A DNA stretch of 64,000 nucleotides from Struthio camelus (Eukaryota; Chordata; Aves; Struthioniformes; Struthionidae). The stretch lies in NCBI RefSeq assembly GCF_040807025.1, contig NC_090982.1, positions 82,634,963-82,698,962 of the forward strand, written 5' to 3'. Position numbers and translations under genes: made by a program. Numbering within the stretch: position 1 is the stretch's first letter; every line of letters starts with the position of its first letter. Below, one piece after another: positions 52,452-63,005 of the stretch. The notes beneath the pieces were generated by a model. It worked only from the letters and a program-made list of their open reading frames with translations, was not told the DNA's origin and searched no databases.

Positions 52452-52794
52452 GGCTCTTTCAGGCTGTTGTTTGGAGGATTTTGGAGTCCAAACAAGATTT
52501 ACTATTGAGCTTTATTTTCCACCCCACATAAATGTTATCAGATGATTTACGCTCCTTTTAAAATAAATGTGGGGAGGGAATGAGACAGCATACCACAAAA
52601 TTAGCAGGGCGCCCAGTTCAAGCTTCCTCCCAGTACCGTTTATTCCACTTGCACGCTGCAACTCAAGGAGGCATTTTCACAGCTCTAGCAACGCTACTGC
52701 AAAGCAAAAAAGACAATCACCTAGTCCCTGTGCCTCTCTGGTGTCTCTTCCTACTCTCCATATAGGGGATTTACTCCACTGGGTCCTGGAGCAG

Positions 52795-53110
52795 AGAGCA
52801 AAGGGTCCTGGCAAAGCTGCCGCACGCGCTCCCAGATCAATACCTGGAAGTTCGTCAGGCGTTTTGCTGCGTGCTGTTAACGGGCTCATCCCAGCAAGCC
52901 CCGTGCGTTTGGGTGACGACGATCATCGCGCTCGGAGGAGCCGCACGTAAAAGCAGCCAGGTATGACATTCCCATAACGAGAGCTCCAAGGGAGGGATTA
53001 TTATTTTAGCGAAACAATGACTTTTCGTGGAGTTCAGCGAATGAAATCGGATGGATGTTCACCGTGATGGGAGGTAGGGAAGAAGACACCTGCGGTCCCG
53101 GCGGCAGAGA
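52795..53110. promoter_or_regulatory. Second CpG-rich patch
   Basis: About 25 CpGs fall within roughly 310 bases, densest at 52819-52950 (for example CCGCACGCGC and GATCATCGCGCTCGG). GC rises above its surroundings. The patch lies about 0.8 kb after the CpG-rich patch at 51.8 kb and 0.2 kb before a TAAT-rich block, so it could mark a promoter or a poised enhancer. I see no recognisable exon. The 127-codon frame at 52567-52950 crosses it but resembles no family I know. Confidence 0.45.
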
Positions 53111-53319
53111 TCTTTCAAAAAAGATCTGGATCTGGCTTGTCACTAACACAAATGGTATCTGTGTCGAAGGAAAAACAGTGGCAAACCATTCTTCCCTGTC
53201 ATCACCCGTTCTGCAGGGATTTCCTTCTGTGCCATCTTAGTTGTCTCACCTAAGTCATACCATGCTCACCGGGATTTGCCCGGTGCTAGTTAAAATACAA
53301 ATAATAAGCAAGAAGTGAG

Positions 53320-53600
53320 CTCTCAAATGCTTCAAATGTCAAGACTTGGAGCAAATTAATTAGCATGCAGTTCATAAATGTGACATTGACGAATTACAGC
53401 ATGGCTATTGATTAATCATATATCAATTACAGCGGTCCAAGCATTATAACTGCAAATCAATTTAGACCAATCTGTGAAGTGTTACCCAGCGTAGGAAATT
53501 AAATCAAAGATTCTGAATGGTACAAAAGTACAGGCTAAGGTCTAACTCCCAGCTGATGCACAAGTAACGTGCTTGATTAACACTAATGGGGAGCGAACCA
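53320..53600. promoter_or_regulatory. Candidate conserved noncoding element rich in homeodomain-type sites
   Basis: The block contains TTAATTAGCATGCA (53356 on), GACGAATTACAGC, the perfect palindrome TGATTAATCA at 53409-53418, ATATCAATTACAG, GCAAATCAATTTAG and AAATTAAATCAAAG within about 170 bases. Closely packed TAAT and TGATT cores of this kind are typical of developmental enhancers bound by homeodomain and PBX-type proteins. No simple repeat or transposon explains them. Conservation cannot be judged without other genomes, so this is a candidate only. Confidence 0.4.
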
Positions 53601-56600
53601 GACATGTCTGCAGCCTGCAGATAGGAGAACAAACTTCCGCTGATTGAAGACTCCCTCACTATTTACTCTGGTCTGGGTTTTGCATTGGGTGCCTCGTTAA
53701 TGAGAAGGCATGACCCCCAACTTGGGTGGAATAAAACTGCCACAAAGGTAAGCGTGACATTTATTCAGCCATGATACTATAGGAGTTAGTTTGTACAGGT
53801 GTGATAGTATACCTAGCTTTTCTCAAGCCCCAAAAGAGATGGGGATTTCGAACAGTTCTTAGTTTATGTAAATAATTCCTGTAGCTTCAGTGGAGTGTTC
53901 AGTGACTGTGTTTTGCAAGACGTGGCTGTAATTCAGGAAGCACAGAGACTCTGGTGACCTAGGCACAGACATCACTGGAGAGTAATTGATTTCAAAACAG
54001 CTGTCAAGTTTTTTTTATAAGAAATTTAAAGGCTGGGTATTTTGTTTCTTTTTCACCTAGATTTATCGGAGACCTTTTAATTTCTGATGGGGAAAAAATT
54101 GAAAAATGTATTAAGTTAGGTACTCCCTTGGAAAAATTTTTAATTTATTTTAAAGATGTCACTTAGAAAAGGGAAAATGGCCTTCTTCCAAAAAAACCGT
54201 AGAGAGCCCTTTTTTTTCCCCATTATAAAAATATCATTTTTTTCTTTTTAATAAATGCTTCTACTGTGCATGGGATCCTATCTGTGCTCCTGGGACACGC
54301 AACTGGTAAGTAAACTGTTGATAAAACAGCCCTCCTTCAATGACGTGGGTTCTTTCCACTCAAGTTACATTCTTCAAATGGTATTGAGATACCAGGAAGA
54401 GTGACTCAGTTTTCCTGTTGTTTGTGTGCAGCTACGTCTGCTTTTGACCCTAAGAAAGAATATCAGCAATGACGAAAATAATAACTTCTATGCTCCATCC
54501 TCCCATTCCTGGAAGTAACAAAAGCCTAGTGGAACACATTGCCAAACTGTTGTCAACATAATGATAGTGTTTGTAAAATAAACTCCCACCAAACATTCCA
54601 ATAATTAGAATGTCTTTTTCCCCCCATCCCAGCCGTATGTTCCTTTGAATACAATGACATCAATGTTCATTAATTCTAGATTTGAACGTTTGTCTTCTGT
54701 GGCAGTGCTACCAAATAAACAAAGCAAAACAATATTTAACAATGAGAAGATGTAAAATGTTTACACGGGAAGAGAATAAAACCAATGATAGCAACAAAAC
54801 TCTTAATCAAACTCAATTATACAGACCAAGTGCAATCTGCCACAGCTGACAGTTTGCTGACTTTAGTTACAGTTTTGTGCGAGGATAAATGACGTTTCAT
54901 TTATAGCCCTAGAGAAAAGGATGTCGGTTAAACATCCTGGCTGAAAGTCACAGCATGGCTGAGCTCTTGGCAGACTAAGTTTGATGATAGTGATAATCAA
55001 GAAACTATAGTTTAATCAAAAGTGAGCATCCCCTCTAAAATCAAAAAGGATATTGGTTAGGTCAGAGTTTCTGATGATGCGTCCATCCGCTGGAAACTGT
55101 ATAAAGAGACTCAGTTCTTAGCCCTGAGTTACGGGGAGTGGTAACAGCAGTGAGCAAAACCTTCAAGGAAATGCACAACATCTCCCCCTGAAAAAAAGCT
55201 CTCTAATGACTGGGGATTCGTGTTTAGAAAATTAGCTAAATAATGATCTAGAAAATAGCAATACTTTGCAATGTCGTGTGTTACCCCTCTAAGACGAAAA
55301 GACAAAAGAGGATATGAAGAATGTACTTTTTGAAAAAGTATATATTTTTAAGGCTGCAGTTTGCATTGGAGCGGAGGATCAGCAAAAACCTTTGGAGTTT
55401 GCTGAGATTCAAAGGTAAATTGAGAATTTGGCTCTCCCTGGATTAGGCTGGGCTGTAACACAATGAGTCAGATCTTTCTGACCTCAATAGCCAGCCTGAA
55501 TTACACCTGGGAGATTTATTAAAACTTATGCATCGTTTAGGCCAGTGGAATACGTTTAAATAGAACTTTATAGCATCCCGTCTACATCGTACTCTCCAGA
55601 TAGGGATGAACTCAGATAGAACATCGATTATTCTCACTTTTAAGGACTAATTTTGTCCTTCCTACTGTGGGTGCATTTTGTGTTAGTATAGTAACAGAAA
55701 ATGAAAGATAAGTAAAATGTAGAACCTGATTTCAAATTGTGCCTACTGTAGTCCACGTAAAGAAAAAGAAAATATCAAACAAGGAGGAAAGCTAGCTGGA
55801 ATGTCACTTACATGATTTTCATATGAGAAGCTTCTATGCGTATGGAGGACAGTCTGATAAAACTGCTCAGTCGAGTCCTCATTTAGAAATAGATCCACCT
55901 ACAATCGTATACTTTTTTTTTTATTTGAAAAGTCTTAAAACTGTCTCAATTGCAGTTCCTTTTAAACGTCCATCTAAAAGACCAGGCTAAGTGCCAAGAG
56001 GAAATCAATCTATGCTGACTCTCTGAAATCTTCCAAGTGTGATAAGCCTAATAGGAACATTTGTCCATTTTATGTTACCTTCAGGAGCTTTTACAGTGAA
56101 AGTCTCACCTCTTTTCTCCTGCTTTGCATGCAGTGACGATTAATTTTTAGTTTAACATGCTCACTCAAAGCAAAATTAGCTCCTTGCTAGAGCTGTGTGA
56201 GAGAAAATTCCTTTCTGGCATTTTTTGATGGAGAAGAATAATTTTTTATTCTAGAAAATGCCTGAGAAAAGTATCTGCAAAAATGTACACATCCATAGCA
56301 CGGAATGAAAACCAAGCAATGAGGCAATATATGGTGGTGATTCAGTACATTCTCATTTTCTTTGGAAAACCTTGCTGCAAAAGCTTTTGTTCAGTCCCTA
56401 TTTTCTTCTGGAGGGAATGCTGACAATTTCTCAGCTGCTGTTGCATCCTGGGGTTAAGAGACATGAGAAACTGTTTCAGAGAGAGTTTCTTTCTCATTAG
56501 TGCAGCTCTGTTTCATGATGGACTGGCAGGAGAACAGCCCCTACCTATCTACTTTGATGTTTCTTTTACATCTGTCATTCTCATATCTAGAAACCATGTT

Positions 56601-59384
56601 TTACCTTCTGCATGGTTGTTATTTATGTCCCCCTTGCACCCTCTCTTGCTTCTTGCTTTCATTCAGGGTTTCTTTTCTTCCTGCTTTCTGTTTTTCTTGT
56701 TTCTTGCCGTGTTTTCTCCTGGTTCCTGTCTCGTCCCCCCCTATGCCAGCTTGGCCTGCCCTGCTCTGGTGATGGAGGCGAGCGGGATCCCGCGGCAGCT
56801 TCCCGAGGCTCCAGCTCGGTGGTGGACGGAGCTGGGATGTGCTGCAGAGTGACCACCCACGTCAGGTCCTCCGCTCCACACTTCCCCTGCCCCTCAGGCA
56901 GGATTGCAGTCCAGTAAGGAGAAAATCATGGGAGGAGATGATCCAAGCGCAATTCAAATTAAGTCATACAAGTCCACAGGTAAATATACGAAACTGCCTC
57001 AGCTGCCCTTGGCACTTCACAAATGCTCTGCAATGACACCAGCTAACAATCAACACGTCTTCACTTCTTACTCAAGAGGAAAGTATCTTCCAGATGGTTT
57101 CTTTTTATTCATTTAGAGAGAGTGAAGCTCTGCCTCAGAGCTTCAGACATTTGACTGATTGATGCTCCTAGAAAATCTGCTGATTGGAAAGACTGTATAT
57201 CACATTAGCTGTTTCAGAGTTACTTCGGTAATTGATTCCAAAGGAGAGGAGGGAAAAAGAAAAAAAAAAAGATTCTAGCTAACCCATTTGTAACTGATTT
57301 ACCTCATTATTTCAAATTCAGAATTGACAAGACATAGATCAGCCATCGACAACTTTGTGCTCCTAAGAACGAATGTTTCAGGGACTCTTAAAGCGCCAGA
57401 AATCAAAGATTAATACATTTTAAGCCTTTTGCTTTTATGTTGCCAAAATGAATGGGTCTTGGGTCAGTGATATCTGTATGTTATTGCCTTTTCTTATATC
57501 TTTTTGGTGATTTAACTGAAATAAATGAATGCTTTCAGTTCCAGTTGTCAGTAGACCAGAGCTTACAATGTAAGAGGGATGGCCCACATCTAGCCTTGGT
57601 ATTTTCCTACTAAAGATATGTCTATCCTGCTCTCAGTTCCTCTCCTCTAGACAGACCCTCGCTAGCTTTTGAAGTAGCTAGCACTAGTAGCTGGCAGTGA
57701 AGCTCAGGGTGACCTTCAAGGCAGTGTACTTTGAAATAGCACCTATTACAAAATACTAGGTATTTACAGAGTTTTTTGAATGAGTTTTCTGAGGAGTTAA
57801 TTATCTTTGTTTAGTATCATCTGTTCAAAAGCTAGTGGAGTGTGACGCTGACGTTATATATCCTGTGTCCTAAATTAAAACGCTGACTTTCTGATTATTA
57901 GCTGCTATAGCCTAGAGCTGTTCAATAGTAACTGGTTTACTGTGGCTAAGCTTTGCGCCTCTTTGTCATGGACATCATGGACGTTTAAAGTTTACTTACA
58001 CTGAAAAGCGATTGGGGAAATTCACTGATGGAAGGTATATCTTTCTAGGACTGTGAAGTGAAAGACAACAGCTTCAGGTCAGGGAGTAGCTGAGCAGCAA
58101 ATCACAGGTGGCTAGAAGAGCATTCTGGGGAAATAGTACTCTATATTCTTTACTTTTCCTGTCCATCTACTCTTGATTGCTGTCACAAACAAGGTAGCAT
58201 GCTAGCTGGGCATTTGGCTTCAGCCATTGCGGCTTTTCTGATATACTTACTACTATGATAATAAAGTTACCCTTTAATCATCATTTGAAGGAAGCCCAGT
58301 ATCTTTCCTATCTTCACCACTCGTTTTCCTTCCTATCCAAAGGAAGGCCTTCTTGTTTTAGCTAGAGGACAGTTATCTGAAAGTTAAATCCATTTGTCAT
58401 CTCTGAAGCATCAGGAGAGGCCAGAGTAGGAAACTCCTCACATCAGCCCTGCTGTACTGACTGCTGTCGCCGCTGACAGCTGATCTGCCTTTAAGAGGTT
58501 AGTCTTCCCCTTGTCACCCATTTCTGCCTCAGCTTCCCCCTCTTCACCGTGATGGAAACTTCTGCCCTGCCAGTTATGCAGACTCAGCTATCTGTGTAGC
58601 TAAACTGAGGAGATGTAGAAACAATTCTTCAAACCCACTTTTATGTTGTTGTAAAGTTTAGTGAGAAATGGACATTTCTACATCAAGGTCAGCCTTGAGC
58701 AGAAGTTCCACCTCAAATCCTATCAGTGCTTCTAACAGAACCACCCTTTTCTCTGAAACAATTTATTTTGATGAAACAACATTATATGGAAGCGAAAAAA
58801 AAAAAAAATCCAGAAATCTATCTGTTTAATAGAGCTTGGGCCCCCTCAAGACCTGCTGTTTCAGGTTCTTATGCCTCTGAGACCAAAAGGAATTAACATA
58901 ACCTACCTGACCAAAAATTCCCCACCAAGATGTTCATTGTACCACAGAAGCAGCAAGTAGGTGCTCATCCTTGCACTAAATGAAAGTGACTGTACTTAAG
59001 CTGTTGCAGTTGCATTCATGCCAAGCTTGAGCATGTCTCCCCATGTCCAAAACACTATTATTGGGAGTCATAGTCCTCTGGTGACAGCAACAGAGAATGG
59101 TCTTGTGATGACTGTGACGACGAGCCCTTACAAAAACCTTATATGGAGGCCATCTTGCAGTGCCCTAAAGACTCCACCAACTTTTTAAGTATCTTTTCCC
59201 AGAACACTAGATCTCTTTGGGACAAATTTTGCTGTGGCTTATATCCTAAGCATAGTATTAAAGTAAGTGAAAGGATGAGATTTAAAGCAGGGAAAAACCC
59301 TATCCTGAACTATGCCATGGAGTGTTGAGTTTAATTAATCATTGCAGTGGAGTCAAAGATTCACTCTGGAATCACCAGGAGGTT
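53601..59384. other. No gene seen; a third small CpG cluster
   Basis: Besides the candidate element at 54470-54960, there is a CpG-rich spot at 56775-56875 (about nine CpGs, including CCCGCGGCAGC). Several frames of 90-129 codons overlap there in three frames, which argues that none is real. The rest is unique DNA, with A14 at 58795-58808. Confidence 0.55.
54470..54960. promoter_or_regulatory. Candidate conserved noncoding element
   Basis: A long non-repetitive AT-rich segment with many factor-like cores: CCAATAATTAGAATG, GTTCATTAATTCTAG, CCAAATAAACAAAG (forkhead-like), AACAATATTTAACAATGAG (SOX-like ACAAT), ACAGCTGACAG (E-box CAGCTG) and GGATAAATGACG. It has the texture of a vertebrate enhancer: no homopolymer tracts, no long open frame and no transposon landmarks. 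This is judged by composition only. Confidence 0.3.
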
Positions 59385-59494
59385 TCCGGACACAATCCTG
59401 GGCCACGTGCGCTAAGTGACCCTGCTTCAGCAGGGGGTTGGACTAAATGATCTCGAGGTCCCCTCTTACCTCAGCCATTCTGTGATTCTGTGAA
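59385..59494 (+). mobile_element. CR1 LINE 3' end, very short copy
   Basis: About 110 bases match the extreme 3' end of CR1 in sense orientation: GGACACAATCCTGGGCCACG, then GTGACCCTGCTTCAGCAGGG, GGTTGGACTAAATGATCTC, and a terminal CCATTCTGTGATTCTGTGAA that contains the ATTCTGTG octamer repeated. This part is 3' UTR only; nothing coding is present. A few bases are missing in the GATCTCCAGAGGTC part of the family sequence, so the copy is moderately diverged. The 5' limit is uncertain by about 30 bases, because the bases just before 59385 could be further CR1 or flank. Confidence 0.93.
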
Positions 59495-61479
59495 TCTGAC
59501 CAGATGGAACTATTGTATGTGTAATCCTCACATTTTGCATAGACTTCATATACTTATTTAGCCCAAATACAATTATAGTTCTAGCGCATCCTTAAAATTC
59601 ATTTTTGAAAGCCTGATTGCCATAAGAATGTCTCATCAAATTTTAATTAATCCCCAGGACAGAGCTGCAATGGGCAGCTAGGGGAATCTTCTCTATTGAA
59701 CTGACACACTGGTTAAAAAGTAGCAGCAATAAAATTCCAATTCTTTGAAGGACTATTTGGATTCTGAAAAACTACCAACATATTTAAATATTTAATGCAG
59801 GCAGTGTGGGGATTCTTAAACATAATTTTATTGGAATTTTGTTTCTGCTATTATTTGATTACTCTACCTTCTCTCATATTTGAATGTATCCTGGATATTT
59901 AAAGTGGAAGTGTACTCATTTTCTAAAAGACTGTGAGGTGATTTCCTCAAATTATTTAGGATTATTTAGTAATCATTAAACTGCAATATTTTCAATTTGG
60001 AAATGCAATTCTATGTCCATCAGGCCAATGATAGTCATACTTAACATTCTTTGCTTTATGCTCTGAAATGAGCTGTTCACATGAATCAATACAGATTTAA
60101 GCTTCTTTCTGCCTTGAATGTCTCAAGCTCCAGGAACGATACATTGCTATAGCTTAGGTATCTGAGTCTGAGCTAGTTGCTCTGGACTCCATTTGTGCTT
60201 TAGAGAAATAAATAGACATTTCCAGAGAGGGATTCATCTCCCGCTAAGATGGATCTCTAAGGTAGGCTAGATGAATCAGCCTTTGGATGTACCTCTTTTT
60301 TCCATTGACTATATGAGGAGCCTAGTGGGCGGCTGGAGTGAGGTATGTAACTAGTAAACGCCTGTTGTTAGGGCAGATGAATCCTATGCTGCATTACCAT
60401 TTACCACATGACCACAATGTGGAAGTCAGAAATTTAACATAGGAACGTCCTGGTTTGTTAGTGGTTGAGGTAACGGCTGTAAGAATGGTCTTATCAGCTT
60501 AAAATGAACGGATGAATTGTTTCCAGCACTCAGTGCTCAACAATTTCGGATAGGGAGGAAGGAGAAGAGGACATTCAGTTTTGTTACATATTGCCTGCTC
60601 TTCTCACCGTGGGCAGCAATAACCAACAGCAATGCCTAGGCAAGAGCGCAAGTGCAGGGCAATATAGTGATACTTCCAGGATATTCAGTAATATATTCCA
60701 GTACATTCAAAGAATAGGATCATTTGGATTAGAGAAAGCTTGTGCATCTCAATCTACCGTATTGCGCAAAGATGCTACAAAGCGGAATTGAACGGCCTTC
60801 TTGACACTGCCACACTACCACTGCTTTTCTGAGGGTACAGTTTGTTTTGGGCTTCTTTGTCTTCAACTGGAAATTTGGCTGACAGTGAGCTGCAGTAAGA
60901 GAAAAGAACAATTTCTCAGTCTCTTCCTACTACTCTTGAATCCATCTAAAATGTCAGTCAAGAAATGCTAGGTTTAATAGTGATATTCTTTGCCTCTAGG
61001 AGTGGGGGGCATCACAGCCTGCTGCAGCAGTAGGTTTGGAAAAATTCTCTCTAGCTGAGGAATAGCCAGCATGCTTTGGAAGAACGTGCTGCCACAGATC
61101 TGACTATAACTTTCCAAACAGATACATTCCTCCAAACAGATTTCCAGCAGATAAGCCACTAGCAATTTGTCACATGTGAAAACCACGAAAGCAAATCAAC
61201 TCCGCATAGCAAAAGTCCTCTGGAAGGTTCCCTGGAAGGTTTTGTCCAAAATGTTTCTCCTACTAGCAAACAACCTTTCTTTAACAGTGTGCATGTTTAT
61301 TCCAGCAAGAGCCTTAAGAACAGAGAAGACCTTTAAAATAGCAGCCATGGAAGAACACTACAGTTGAGAAGTATTACATGAATACTTTCCCTCCTGAGTC
61401 ATTATTGCATCTGTCAGTATTACTGGAGAGAAGAACACTAATTCTCCCTTGCCCTGTTATCACATTACAGGGTCTTGCA
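59495..61479. other. No gene seen; unique DNA
   Basis: No transposon, RNA gene or exon recognised between the short CR1 and the candidate element at 61480. Frames are 70 codons or shorter. Confidence 0.55.
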
Positions 61480-61650
61480 GAAAGAGATCCGCAAACGTGA
61501 TACATTTCACGACTTTATGAGGTTAATCAAATCAAATTGGCGGGGTTTGCATGGCTAATACTTTCATCATAAAAAGCAACACTTTCCACATAGAAATGTT
61601 TAATTTGAGATACTCTTTTTCCATTCACAATTCTCAGATATGTGTGAAAT
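61480..61650. promoter_or_regulatory. Candidate conserved noncoding element
   Basis: GAGGTTAATCAAATCAAATT, GGGTTTGCATGGCTAATAC (octamer-like TTTGCAT plus TAAT) and CACGACTTTATGAGG lie within 100 bases of unique DNA, just before the ancient CR1 that starts near 61815. Judged by motif density only. Confidence 0.28.
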
Positions 61651-61814
61651 GATATTCCTCTCTCATAAAGTGTTTCGCTTTACAGCAGTTGTTCCTGTAT
61701 GTTCTGCAACTCCTAAAGAAATGCAGTTATGATTTTCAGTGTATTTGTACTTTGGCTAGGGATAGGAGTATCTGCTGAAGAAAGAAAACCTATTTTCCTT
61801 GGAGAAATCAAAGA

Positions 61815-63005
61815 AAACGTGACTGGAAGAGATATCAAGAGGTCATGTAGTCCATCTCCTTTCATAAAGTCAGGGTCAACTATGCCACTCTTGACAGATG
61901 CTAGCGCAATCTTTCCTCAGAAATCTCTAGTGATGAAAACCTTTTGTGAGGATCTTAATCTTCTTTGCTTTATTACTCCTTGTCCTAATAACAGGAGACA
62001 CATATAGCTACCTTATACTTCTGAAGACCATTTTCACATTTTTTCTCATTCCTCCCCTCTCTTCTCTAGACTAAGTGATCTTAATTTCTTCAAGCTTTTC
62101 TCCTAGTTCTATTTTCTAGACCTGACAATTCAGTTGCATCCTCTTTTGAGGAACCTTTACAAATAGCCCCATCCCTTCAAATTATTGTGCCTTTTATGCA
62201 CTAGCTCAAGGTTTCTGAATCTTGTTCAGTTATGATCCACTGTATTACTCGGATCCTATTCTGCAACTCTGCTGCCAGGCTAGAAATCCCCGTTGGTATT
62301 TTGTGAAGTTCTGTATTTTTAAGTGTTTACTTTACTTGTGTCCTTACTGAACTGTGCTGTAATTTTTTAGGCATTATCTTCACTTGCTTTGAATTCTAAT
62401 CCTCTCCACCGTATTTGCAGACGCTCTCACCTTGGTGCTATATGTAGCTTTAATAAGAATGCTTTCTGCTCTTTCATTCAAATCATTTCATGAAATTATG
62501 GACAGTATCGGGCCTTGGACAGAATCCTGAGGAACCCGCTCAATACAGCCTTCCATTTTGACAGTAGCTACCTAATCCCTCACTCTGGAGTTTCACCTAG
62601 ATAATGTTTCTCAAACTTGTTTATAAATCCTTCGTGTAAGAAAATCCTGCATGTAAGACAGTGCCAAAGCTCTGCTAAAGTCAAAGTATATGACATTTCC
62701 TGCTTCTCCCTTATGCACAAAGCCAGTTACCTTGTCATAGTAGAAATTAAATTAGTCTGACAGGATTTGTTTTGATGAATCTAAGCTGGCTGTTACTCTT
62801 CTCGTATTATCCTCTAGGTGCTTGCAAATTTTTGAGTTATTTATTCCAGTGTTTTTCTGGGAATGTGACTTAAGCTGATCTGTTCCAATTCTCTGAACCT
62901 TTTAAATATAGGCATTGTATTTCCTCTTCTCATGAAAGAACTCCAAAGTCTCAGAAAAATCCTGGACTTTTCCTTTCCTAGGATTCAGCCAGTTGTTTTA
63001 CCCTT
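61815..63005 (-). mobile_element. Ancient CR1-family LINE, about 1.2 kb
   Basis: Plus-strand text reads as a heavily mutated reverse complement of a CR1 element of the kind abundant in turtles and crocodilians. Recognisable landmarks occur in the expected order: AAGAGGTCATGTAGTCCATC (61838 on), TCTCTAGACTAAGTGATCTT with TTTTCTAGACCTGAC (62060-62130), TTATGATCCACTGTATTACT (62230), TTGAATTCTAATCCTCTCC (62390), TTTTGACAGTAGCTACC (62556), AAAGTCAAAGTATATGACAT (62677), TTATCCTCTAGGTGCTTGCA (62808), and TAGGCATTGTATTTCCTC (62910). Spacing between landmarks is close to that of the family, so it seems to be one continuous copy covering the 3' UTR and the end of the reverse-transcriptase ORF. No open frame survives. 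It is clearly older than the CR1 at 38.5 kb. Both ends are approximate. Confidence 0.88.

Noticed and set aside
52567..52950. 127-codon plus-strand frame across the second CpG patch
   Set aside because: No recognisable domain, basic and serine/proline/alanine-rich as expected of GC-rich noncoding DNA, no convincing splice sites, and competing frames on both strands.
61729..62007. 92-codon frame whose N-terminus looks like a signal peptide
   Set aside because: Its second half lies in the ancient CR1 read on the wrong strand, so the hydrophobic start is coincidental.
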